From assembly GCA_019739215.1 (NCBI GenBank), contig JAHHDR010000002.1, forward strand, positions 124,001-188,000: DNA of 64,000 nucleotides, in the 5' to 3' direction. The notes beneath the pieces were generated by a model. The model saw only the letters and a program-made list of their open reading frames with translations, was not told where the DNA came from and searched no databases. This document shows positions 8,330 to 15,819 of this stretch, piece after piece (position 1 is the stretch's first letter; each line of letters opens with the position of its first letter). The translations under genes and the position numbers were made by a program. The DNA is from Rhizobium sp. (GTDB taxonomy: Bacteria; Pseudomonadota; Alphaproteobacteria; Rhizobiales; Rhizobiaceae).

Positions 8330-9214
8330 ATGAATCTCAATGATCTCCAGTATTTCGTCCGGGCCGTGGAGAACGGCAGTTTCGCGGCTGCCGCGAGGCA
8401 GCTCGGGGTGCCGAAATCCACGGTCAGCAAGCGGGTCGGCGAACTGGAAGGCCGGCTCGGCGCGCGCCTGATCCACCGGACCTCGCGCAGTTTTTCGCTG
8501 ACCGATCTCGGCCGCGACTTCTTCGACCATGCCCGCGCCAGCATCATCGAGGCCGAGAATGCCGAGACGATCGTCCGCACCCGCCTGGCAGAGCCGAGCG
8601 GCACCGTCCGGCTTACCACCTCCGTGCCGACGGCGCAGTTCACGCTTGCGCCGCATCTGGATGCGCTTGCCGAGCGCCATCCCAAGGTGCTGCTGTCGCT
8701 GCATGTGACGGATCGCTTCGTCGACATCGTGCAGGAGGGCTTTGATATCGCGATCCGCAGCCACCAGCAGCCGCTGCCGGATTCCGCGCTGGTGCAGCGC
8801 CGGCTTGCGGTGCATGACTTCCATCTGGTCGCATCGCCCGGCTATATCGCGTGTCATGGCGCACCGGAGCGACCCGCGGATCTTGCCTCGCATCCGGCGA
8901 TCGTCGCCCACGCGGCCGAGCGGACATGGCGGCTGCAATCCGCCGACGGCGGGTTCGAGGATGCGGCGCTGCGTCCCGTCATGGCCGCCGACGAACCCTT
9001 CGTGCTGCTCAAGGCGGCCGCAGCCGGGATCGGCATAACGGTCCTGCCGACCTCGGTCTGCGCGCCGGCGATCGCGGATGGGCTGCTGGTCCGACTGCTG
9101 CCCGACTGGACGGCCGGGCGAATCACCACGACCATTCTCGTTCCGCACCGTCGCGGCCAACTCCCCTCGGTTCGCGCGGTGGTGGACTTCTTCATCGGGC
9201 GGGCGGGCACCTGA
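8330..9214 (+). CDS. LysR-family transcriptional regulator
   Basis: A 294-aa LysR protein. The N-terminal winged helix-turn-helix is clear: LNDLQYFVRAVENGSFAAAA, then RQLGVPKSTVSKRVGELE as the recognition helix and LGARLIHRTSRSFSLTDLG. The C-terminal part (about residue 90 on) is the periplasmic-binding-like effector domain, with VDIVQEGFDIAIRS and AAAAGIGITVLPTSVCAPAI. The branch resembles the CrgA/AaeR-type subgroup. It is divergent from the GST gene at 8215 and so probably regulates it. The effector is unknown. It ends 81 nt before the dehydratase gene, which may be under separate control. Confidence 0.92.
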   Translation: MNLNDLQYFVRAVENGSFAAAARQLGVPKSTVSKRVGELEGRLGARLIHRTSRSFSLTDLGRDFFDHARASIIEAENAETIVRTRLAEPSGTVRLTTSVPTAQFTLAPHLDALAERHPKVLLSLHVTDRFVDIVQEGFDIAIRSHQQPLPDSALVQRRLAVHDFHLVASPGYIACHGAPERPADLASHPAIVAHAAERTWRLQSADGGFEDAALRPVMAADEPFVLLKAAAAGIGITVLPTSVCAPAIADGLLVRLLPDWTAGRITTTILVPHRRGQLPSVRAVVDFFIGRAGT

Positions 9215-9295
9215 TCGGGGACCAGTCATGCGAAGCGCTTGATTTTGCCCGCCGGTCGCGCGATGTGTTGCCTTCCTCCAGATGGTGATCCTGAC

Positions 9296-10231
9296 ATGTC
9301 CGACATTACGCCCGAACGCATCGCCGCGGCCGCCGAACTCATCCGCCCGCATATCCGCCGCACTCCGGTCATGGGCGTGTCTATGGCCGATTTTGGCGTT
9401 TCCGGCGGGGCGATCGACCTCAAGCTCGAATGCCTGCAGCATTCCGGTTCGTTCAAGGCCCGCGGCGCCTTCACCAATCTGTTGGCGCGTGACGTGCCCG
9501 CCGCCGGCGTGGTCGCAGCATCGGGCGGCAATCACGGGGCCGCTGTCGCCTATGCCGCGATGCGGCTCGGCATCAAGGCGACGATCTACGTGCCCTCGAT
9601 CAGCGCCAGGGCCAAGACCGACCGCATCCGCAGCTTCGGCGCCGATCTCGTCATCGGCGGCGACCGCTATGCCGACGCGCTTGCCGCCAGCGAGCGCTTC
9701 GCCGCGGAAAGCGGCGCGATGCAGATCCATGCCTTCAACCAGCCGGAAACGCTGGTCGGCCAGGGCACGCTGGGCCGCGAGATCGAGGATCAGTTGCCCG
9801 GGCTCGACACGCTGCTGGTGGCGGTGGGCGGCGGCGGGCTGATCGGCGGCATCGCGGCGTGGTATCGCGGGCGGGTGAAGATCGTCGCGGTCGAGCCGGA
9901 GGAGGCGCCGACGCTGAACATGGCGCTCGCCGCCGGCCATCCGGTCGATGCGCCCGCCGGCGGGGTGGCGGCGGATTCGCTGGCGCCGAAACAGGTGGGC
10001 GGGCTGATGTTTCCCTTCGCCCGCGATCATGTGGCGCGGTCGGTGCTGGTCACCGACGACGCCATCTGCCAGGCGCAGGCGGCGTTGTGGGACAGCGTGC
10101 GGGTCGCCACCGAGCCGGGCGGGGCGGCGGCCTTTGCCGCGCTGTTGTCCGGCCGCTACGTGCCCGCCGCGGACGAGCGCGTGGCGGTGCTGGTCTGCGG
10201 CGCCAACACGACGGCGGTGAGTTTCGACTGA
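9296..10231 (+). CDS. Threonine/serine dehydratase, PLP-dependent (fold type II)
   Basis: A 311-aa PLP enzyme that removes ammonia from threonine or serine to give 2-oxobutyrate or pyruvate. The PLP lysine is Lys54 in LECLQHSGSFKARGAF, the substrate loop is SGGNHG near residue 80, the phosphate-binding glycine loop is VGGGGLIGG near residue 180, and the C-terminal VCGANTT follows the usual position of the serine that contacts the PLP ring nitrogen. It lacks an ACT regulatory domain, so it is a catabolic type or a related racemase. ATG 9296 is chosen; an ATG-free frame extends to 9239 without family match. Confidence 0.9.
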   Translation: MSDITPERIAAAAELIRPHIRRTPVMGVSMADFGVSGGAIDLKLECLQHSGSFKARGAFTNLLARDVPAAGVVAASGGNHGAAVAYAAMRLGIKATIYVPSISARAKTDRIRSFGADLVIGGDRYADALAASERFAAESGAMQIHAFNQPETLVGQGTLGREIEDQLPGLDTLLVAVGGGGLIGGIAAWYRGRVKIVAVEPEEAPTLNMALAAGHPVDAPAGGVAADSLAPKQVGGLMFPFARDHVARSVLVTDDAICQAQAALWDSVRVATEPGGAAAFAALLSGRYVPAADERVAVLVCGANTTAVSFD

Positions 10232-10279
10232 CGGCGCCGGCCGCTTTCCTTGCCGCTGCCGCTCCTGTAGTCGTGAGCG

Positions 10280-10864
10280 ATGTTTGCACTGGCCGGGCCG
10301 GCGACCGCCGAGCAGATCATCAAGAAGAGCCGCTTCGTGGCGATCGCCCTGCCGGTCGCCACCGAGGAGGAGGCTAAGGCCGTGCTCGGCGCGCACCGCC
10401 GCACCGACGCCAACCACAATTGCTGGGCCTGGCGGATCGGCGGCGCCTACCGCTTTTCCGACGACGGCGAACCCGGTGGTACCGCCGGCAAGCCGATCCT
10501 GGCGGCCATCGACGGCCAATCGCTCGACCGGACGCTTGTGATCGTAACCCGCTGGTTCGGCGGCGTTCTGCTCGGCAGCGGCGGGCTGGTGCGCGCCTAT
10601 GGCGGCACGGCGGCGCTCTGCCTGCGCGGGGCGGAGCGGGTGGAACTCCGGCCGATGGTCGAGGGATGGCTGCATCTCGAATTCTCCGATCTGGCGCTGG
10701 TCAAGGCGCGGCTCGCTGGTAACACCGACATCCAGGTCCTCGACGAGCGCTTCGACGCCACGGGGGCCGAACTCCGGCTCCGGGTCGCCGAGACCGGAGC
10801 GGAGGCGGCGGCCGGCCTCGTCGGCGATCTCACCAGCGGCAGGAGCCGGATCGTCTTCGACTGA
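10280..10864 (+). CDS. yigZ: YigZ / IMPACT family protein
   Basis: A 194-aa protein of the UPF0029 (YigZ/IMPACT) family. The N-terminal domain shows the family pattern KKSRFVAIALPVATEEEAKA, then HNCWAWRIG, DDGEPGGTAGKPIL and VTRWFGGVLLGSGGLVRAYG; the C-terminal domain is the short ferredoxin-like UPF0029_C. The biochemical role in bacteria is not settled; the eukaryotic relative binds GCN1 in translation stress signalling. Start ATG 10280 has weak ribosome-site sequence. It lies 48 nt after the dehydratase gene; no functional link is obvious. Confidence 0.9.
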   Translation: MFALAGPATAEQIIKKSRFVAIALPVATEEEAKAVLGAHRRTDANHNCWAWRIGGAYRFSDDGEPGGTAGKPILAAIDGQSLDRTLVIVTRWFGGVLLGSGGLVRAYGGTAALCLRGAERVELRPMVEGWLHLEFSDLALVKARLAGNTDIQVLDERFDATGAELRLRVAETGAEAAAGLVGDLTSGRSRIVFD

Positions 10865-11497
10865 CCGCTGCAGGACACAGGTCCGCGTTCACGCGAGCCG
10901 TTCCGCCCCGTGGCATGTTCCTTCTCAGGCCCGCTCCCCCCGCTTTCGCGATCGGGATCGGCCGGGGCACGGAGGCGTGCCACGGGTAATGACCGGCTTG
11001 CGCCGGTCGAAAAGACACGTTTCCGTGCCCCGTTCGGTGTCCATGCACGTCCGCGAACTCGCCTCTCTGCACCCTCGGGCCGGTGTCGCGGCCTTCAAGC
11101 TTGTGTGCGGTACCACGCACGTCCCGGGCGACAATGTCGGCGTTTCCGCCGCCGTCCCGGGAGGTAGGCCCTTCTCGCGGACGCCCGGCACGGGACTTTG
11201 CGTCGTCTCCCCATGCCAGGCACCGGTCCCGCCTCGACGCATCGCCATGCGCTGTAGCCGAGGGCGGGACAGGGGTATTGTCTCACGGGTGGGGAGGGGG
11301 AGGATGAGAGGGGGAGGGGATTTTGGTAAGGGGTTGATTTGGTGTGAGAAAAAAATGGTCGGGTTTGAGCGCTGGAGCGATTGGGATGGTTTTGGCGGGG
11401 TTTGGCCCGAAGCGATCATTATCGCCAGCCGCACTTCCACTGACTATCTCGCTGAATTGCATTGCTTTGGCTTAGTCTGACCTACGCGACGAGACAA
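10865..11497. other. 633-nt region without a recognisable gene
   Basis: The stretch between yigZ and the convergent LysR gene is GC-rich on the left and AT-richer on the right. Several open frames span it, but none has a ribosome site, a family motif or codon use like its neighbours. It holds a hairpin at 10988-11005 (GACCGGC-TTGC-GCCGGTC) and a G-run tract at 11291-11319. I see no tRNA, ncRNA or IS end. Confidence 0.6.
11291..11319 (+). other. Potential G-quadruplex tract
   Basis: On the plus strand four G-runs lie in order: 4 G at 11291-11294, 5 G at 11296-11300, 5 G at 11310-11314 and 4 G at 11316-11319, with loops of 1, 9 and 1 nt. This matches the standard G-quadruplex pattern. It sits about 180 nt beyond the stop codon of the minus-strand LysR gene at 11498; no role is shown. 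Confidence 0.5.
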
Positions 11498-12394
11498 TCA
11501 GCCATTGGAAAAATCGCGGGCGGCTCGAATAAACGCGCTGAACGCGGCGGGCGGATTTTTCCTCCCGGGATAGTAGATCGCTAGCGGGGCCAGCGGCGGT
11601 GTCCAGTCATCGAGGACACGGACAAGTCGCCCGGCCTCGATGTCTTCACGCACATCCGCCTCCATGACGTATCCAAGGCCAACTCCGTTCCGAGCCGCTA
11701 TCCTGACGAGGCTTGACTCGTCGAGGGTGATCGCGCCTTGCACGTCGATCTGTACGGGTTCCCCATCCTTCTCAAATCGCCACCGAAACAGGGCGTTGTT
11801 CGGCAGACGTGCCCGGATGCATCGAAACCGGTACAGGTCAGCTGGAACGATTGGCCTGCCATGAGCGCGCAGGAATTCCGGTGATGCGACCACGGCGTTG
11901 CTGCGCTTCAATCCCAGCGGCACGGCGATCATGTCGTTCGGCACCAGGTCGGCGGGCCTCAGACCAAGGTCGAAACCAGCCGCGACGATGTCTACGAGCC
12001 GTCCCTCCGTCACCAGGTCGACATGCACCTGAGGGTAGCGCTTCATAAAGGCCAGAATGAGCGGCTCCATCACTTCGCGGGCTGCCGACGCAAAGGCATT
12101 GATGCGCAATGTGCCAGTCGGGATTTCCTGAAGCGATTGAGCCGCAAGCATGGCATCGTGGATGTCGGTCATCGCCGGCCCGACCCGCTCGACGAAAGTC
12201 CTTCCTGCATCCGTTAGCGAGACGCTTCGAGTCGTACGGTTGAACAGGCGGATACCCAGTCGCTGTTCGAGCTTGGCGATGGAATTGCTCAGTGCTGTCG
12301 TGGACATGCCAAGGTCCAGCGCCGCGGCCCGAAACGAGCCGTGTCGGGCGATGCTGAGAACCGCATCGAGTTCCACCAGAACAGATCGCGTCAT
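11498..12394 (-). CDS. LysR-family transcriptional regulator
   Basis: A 298-aa LysR protein, minus strand. The winged HTH includes [40 protein letters not shown] and [15 protein letters not shown]; the effector domain has [33 protein letters not shown] and [17 protein letters not shown]. The DLGLR-type pattern places it in the same CrgA-like branch as the regulator at 8330. It is divergent from the SnoaL-like and SDR genes, 137 nt away, and probably regulates them. Such regulators often sense aromatic or quinone-like compounds and control redox genes; this is inference. The start ATG at 12394 is inside a compact intergenic region. Confidence 0.92.
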   Translation of the reverse strand: MTRSVLVELDAVLSIARHGSFRAAALDLGMSTTALSNSIAKLEQRLGIRLFNRTTRSVSLTDAGRTFVERVGPAMTDIHDAMLAAQSLQEIPTGTLRINAFASAAREVMEPLILAFMKRYPQVHVDLVTEGRLVDIVAAGFDLGLRPADLVPNDMIAVPLGLKRSNAVVASPEFLRAHGRPIVPADLYRFRCIRARLPNNALFRWRFEKDGEPVQIDVQGAITLDESSLVRIAARNGVGLGYVMEADVREDIEAGRLVRVLDDWTPPLAPLAIYYPGRKNPPAAFSAFIRAARDFSNG

Positions 12395-12531
12395 TGTCCC
12401 TTTTTTCGAAATGCCTCATCCTATTTTGTCCTGCTTATCGCGTCAATAATCCTCAGTTAGTTTCGACTTATCGGCCTCGAACCGAGGTCGAACGCGCAGC
12501 CGAAGAGGCTCAGACAGGACAGGATAAACCA

Positions 12532-12861
12532 ATGACGATCAAACTGCCGAAAGCCATCGAAGACTATTTCGATGCAGACCGGACAGGCAGCCCGGATGCC
12601 GTTGCTGCCGCCTTCGCCGAAACCGGCGTCGTGAAGGACAAGGGCAAGGTTCATCGCGGGCGCGACGCAATACGGGCGTGGATGGTGGAAGCCGGACAGC
12701 TTTACACCTACACGGCTGAGCCCTTCTTCATCGGCACGGAGAACGGAAAAACCCTGGTGACCGCCCATGTCGTCGGCACCTTCCCCGGCAGCCCGATCGA
12801 TCTGCGCTTCTTCTTTGTCCTCGCGGGCGACAAGGTAGCAGAACTGGAGATCACGGTATGA
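12532..12861 (+). CDS. SnoaL-like / NTF2-fold protein
   Basis: A 109-aa protein of the NTF2-like superfamily. The pattern begins [20 protein letters not shown], then [20 protein letters not shown] as the conserved strand-helix boundary, and ends [20 protein letters not shown]. These domains form a cone-shaped hydrophobic pocket; some are cyclases or isomerases and others only bind ligands. ATG 12532 follows AGGA by 7 nt; the frame is open further left but without match. It overlaps the next gene by 4 nt (ATGA), so translation is coupled. The pair with an SDR gene and a divergent LysR is a common small oxidoreductase module. Confidence 0.8.
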   Translation: MTIKLPKAIEDYFDADRTGSPDAVAAAFAETGVVKDKGKVHRGRDAIRAWMVEAGQLYTYTAEPFFIGTENGKTLVTAHVVGTFPGSPIDLRFFFVLAGDKVAELEITV

Positions 12862-13637
12862 AGACGTTTCTTACCCTCGAGGGCCGCAGGGCTCTGATCA
12901 CGGGCGGCACTTCGGGTGCGGGCGCGGCAACCGTGGCGCTGTTCAACGAGCTTGGGGCCCGCGTGCTGACCACCGCCCGTTCGGAGCCGGCGAACTTTTC
13001 TGGTGCGGCGTTCGTCGAAGCCGATCTGACGACCAAAGCTGGGGTTCGAACGGTCGTCGATGCGGTGAGCCGAGAGTTCGGCGGGCTCGACATCCTTGTG
13101 AACGTGCTGGGCGGTTCTTCCGCTCCGTCGGGCGGCTTTGCCGCGCTCGACGATGGGGAATGGGACAAGGAGTTCAACCTCAACTTCTTTCCGGCGGTCC
13201 GGTTGGATCGCGCTCTCATTCCCGGCATGATCGCGCAGGGACACGGCGTTGTCATCCACGTCACATCGATCCAGAACCGACTGCCTCTGCCGCAGGCGAC
13301 CACGGGTTACGCTTCGGCCAAGGCGGCTCTCAACACCTACAGCAAGAGCATCTCCAAAGAGGTCTCGCCGATGGGCGTTCGCGTGGTCCGGGTTTCTCCT
13401 GGCTGGATCGCCGATCCGGGCTCCAATGGTCTGGCTCTGCGCATAGCCGAGGAAGCCGGCATTGATTACGATGCGGCGGTGCAGATGATCATGAACTCGC
13501 TTGGCGGCATACCTCTGGGACGACCAGCCGCACCGGAGGAGGTTGCCGACCTGATCGCGTTCCTTGCCTCGGATCGGGCAGCGTCCATCACCGGAACAGA
13601 GCACGTGATCGACGGTGGCACTATTCCGACCGCTTGA
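12858..13637 (+). CDS. Short-chain dehydrogenase/reductase (SDR) oxidoreductase
   Basis: A 259-aa classical SDR. The cofactor-binding glycine motif is TGGTSGAG near residues 15-22, the NAG-type strand appears as LVNVLGG (NVLGG replacing NNAG), and the active-site Tyr and Lys are in [10 protein letters not shown] with a preceding Ser in [10 protein letters not shown]. The C-terminal [18 protein letters not shown] is the usual end. The cofactor is likely NADP(H) or NAD(H). The ATG overlaps the SnoaL-like stop by 4 nt. The substrate is unknown. The 266 nt that follow, up to the response regulator gene, show no gene I can support. Confidence 0.92.
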   Translation: MKTFLTLEGRRALITGGTSGAGAATVALFNELGARVLTTARSEPANFSGAAFVEADLTTKAGVRTVVDAVSREFGGLDILVNVLGGSSAPSGGFAALDDGEWDKEFNLNFFPAVRLDRALIPGMIAQGHGVVIHVTSIQNRLPLPQATTGYASAKAALNTYSKSISKEVSPMGVRVVRVSPGWIADPGSNGLALRIAEEAGIDYDAAVQMIMNSLGGIPLGRPAAPEEVADLIAFLASDRAASITGTEHVIDGGTIPTA

Positions 13638-13903
13638 ACATTCGGGGTTCACCCGGCCATCGCAAAGACAGTCGCCCAAGCCGCAGGCCTCGATTCGCCT
13701 TCCGCTTGGGCGGAAGTGCTCTGCGCCGAACGAAAATTCACTGGTCCGCCATTGCGCGTCCAATGCCGGCAGAGATGGACCAAAGACTGCGAACTGGCGA
13801 CCGCTGTTGGCGCTTCAGAGACCCGCGGCCATGGCCCGGGTTGGCCCGAAGCTGCCATTTTTCCATTTGGACGTTTTGTGGCGACATCCGTGGACCTGGC
13901 GCT

Positions 13904-14296
13904 TCAACCGATATTCGCTTGCTGATCATCGCTCGAAAGCAAGCGTGCCATCGCGTCCGTAATCATGTGGTCGTCATAGGGCTTCGAGAAGAACCTGCTC
14001 CCGAAAGGAAGGCTGCTTTCTTCAAGAATTGCTGCGCCGGAAGCAACGATCAGCTTTACCGGGGGCCAGCGATCGCGGATGTAGTGTGAGAGTTTGACGC
14101 CGTCCATCGTCCCAGGCATCTGAACATCGGTGAACACCAGATCGATGTCGTCTCGCGACTCGAGAATACGGATTGCCTCGTCGGCATCGCCGGCCTCGAG
14201 CGCTTCGTAGCCTGCCGACAGCACCAGATCGACGGCACCCATTCGTATCATCGGACTGTCTTCCACGATCAGGACGACCGGTTTGCCGTTCTTCAT
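13904..14296 (-). CDS. Stand-alone response regulator receiver (CheY-like)
   Basis: A 130-aa single receiver domain without an output domain. The acidic pair is Glu12-Asp13 in LIVEDSPMIR, the phosphoacceptor is Asp57 in LVFTDVQMPGTMDG, Thr/Ser switch residue is in VASGAA and the conserved Lys is in RFFSKPYDD. It lies 66 nt after the sensor kinase gene on the same strand, so the pair is a two-component unit. Kinases of the HisKA_2 group often use such stand-alone receivers and act in general stress signalling or light sensing. The partner output is not seen here. Confidence 0.9.
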   Translation of the reverse strand: MKNGKPVVLIVEDSPMIRMGAVDLVLSAGYEALEAGDADEAIRILESRDDIDLVFTDVQMPGTMDGVKLSHYIRDRWPPVKLIVASGAAILEESSLPFGSRFFSKPYDDHMITDAMARLLSSDDQQANIG

Positions 14297-14362
14297 TGTT
14301 CACTCGGTGTATGAGGTGAGCCGCAAGGCTGACAGGTTAAGCGCGTAGCCACCGTTTCGTTC

Positions 14363-15415
14363 CTACGCTGCTGTCGACAGGTCATTATCGAGGTCGGCCG
14401 TTTTCCGATGGCTGAGCGTGACCACGGTGCCTGGACCTGCATTGCTCAATTCAATCTGACCGTCCAGGTTCTTCACAAGCGCCTCGACGATGCCCGTTCC
14501 CAGCCCGGCTTTCGGAGCATCGTCACCGACGGGCATGCCGATTCCGTTGTCGGCGACGCAAAGCGTCCAGTCGCTGCCGGACGATCGATAGTCGATCATG
14601 ATCGTTCCCGATCGATCGTCCGGGAAGGCGTGCTTGAGGGCGTTGATGACAAGTTCGGTCACGATGAGGCCCAAGCTCACGGACACATCCGCCTCAACGG
14701 TGCTGTCGTCAGCCGTTACCTGAATCGAAAGCCGGCCAGGGTCCGCAATCATCGATGCGCCAAGACTGTGGCAAAGCTGGGTGAAGTAGGTCCTGAGTTC
14801 AACACTGCCGCCGGGGGATGTGGAGAGCTGCCGTTGCAGGGCTGCGATCGACATGATCCTCTGGCGGGCGTCGTGCAGGTGTCCGCGCACTTCCTCCGAC
14901 TGAACCCGGCGGGCGCTCTGCATCAGGACGCTTGCGATGATCTGCAGGCTGTTTGCGACCCTGTGCTGGACTTCCTGTAGCAGGATGGCCTTGTCGCGAA
15001 CCAGGTCGTCCTTCAACCGGGCCTCTGCGCGCATGGCGGTCACGTCGGTTATGGCGAGAAGCAGGCGAATATGTTCGAGGTCACCGTCATCAAGGGTTCG
15101 TGCATTGACGACCAACTGCCGTGCTGGCTGGTTCGGCCGCTTCAGGTCAATTTCATAGGCCTCGATATTGGCACTGCCCGATGCCGTCGCCTTCAAGAGC
15201 GATTCGAGTTTGGGCATCGCCCATTCGCCGTTTCCAAGATCACTGAGCCGCTTACCGGCGACGGATGCGGGGTCAATTTCGAAAACGCGACAGAACGAGG
15301 CGCTCGCTGCGATGATCATCAGGTCGTCAGACAGGAAGAGAAGTGGCTCGTTTGACGAGACCACGACGGCAAGAGTGCTCGCCGCTTCAAAATGCACGAT
15401 TGGTGTTTTCGACAT
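14363..15415 (-). CDS. PAS-HisKA_2 sensor histidine kinase
   Basis: A 350-aa soluble sensor kinase; I see no membrane segment. An N-terminal PAS domain (about residues 15-130) precedes the phosphoacceptor helix LLQEVQHRVANSLQIIASVL with His151. The HATPase domain has the N-box ELVINALKHAF, the G1 box DNGIGMP and a GLGTGIVEALV loop. The H-box pattern is that of the HisKA_2/HWE group found mainly in alphaproteobacteria, where many members sense stress or light; a LOV cysteine motif is not seen. The gene is followed by the receiver at 14296 and divergent from a GGDEF-EAL gene 404 nt away. Confidence 0.9.
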   Translation of the reverse strand: MSKTPIVHFEAASTLAVVVSSNEPLLFLSDDLMIIAASASFCRVFEIDPASVAGKRLSDLGNGEWAMPKLESLLKATASGSANIEAYEIDLKRPNQPARQLVVNARTLDDGDLEHIRLLLAITDVTAMRAEARLKDDLVRDKAILLQEVQHRVANSLQIIASVLMQSARRVQSEEVRGHLHDARQRIMSIAALQRQLSTSPGGSVELRTYFTQLCHSLGASMIADPGRLSIQVTADDSTVEADVSVSLGLIVTELVINALKHAFPDDRSGTIMIDYRSSGSDWTLCVADNGIGMPVGDDAPKAGLGTGIVEALVKNLDGQIELSNAGPGTVVTLSHRKTADLDNDLSTAA

Positions 15416-15819
15416 AAGAGGCCCTCAAGGGCCGGAGACCCACGGTGCAAGTCATTGCTCGGCGGCGATCCGAACTGCCCGGAATGGCAAGCTCGACATC
15501 ATCACCGTAGCACGCGTGCATGACTATCGTTGCATGGAGTTTCGTCTAAACCAAATTGCGAGCGGGGCTCCCGCGACCTGCCTGCGCAAACAGTTCATCG
15601 CCGACGGTTCTAGAAGCCTTCGGCATATGAGGACGTTATGGAGGTCCACGTGATCATCGGGCCAAACAACATGCCAGCGGCGAGCTGAGCATCTGGGGGC
15701 AATTTGAAGCCCAACTGAGATCAGAGCCTGGGTCACTGTACATCCGCCCTGAGCGGCCAACTCTCCGCCGCGTATATTAGCGAATTGGTAGAGTTTCGTC
15801 CCTAGGCTACGGAGGAAAG
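15416..15819. other. Intergenic region between kinase and GGDEF-EAL genes
   Basis: The 404-nt stretch has open frames on both strands (for example 15524-15829 on the minus strand), but none has recognisable motifs or a good start. It should hold the two divergent promoters. The right end carries GGAGGA at 15811-15816, the ribosome site of the next gene. I see nothing else assignable. Confidence 0.55.

Noticed and set aside
7508..10675. A 1055-codon open frame on the minus strand
   Set aside because: Only its last 235 codons (to 8215) match a GST; the rest lies antisense to LysR, dehydratase and YigZ genes and stays open because of GC-rich third positions.
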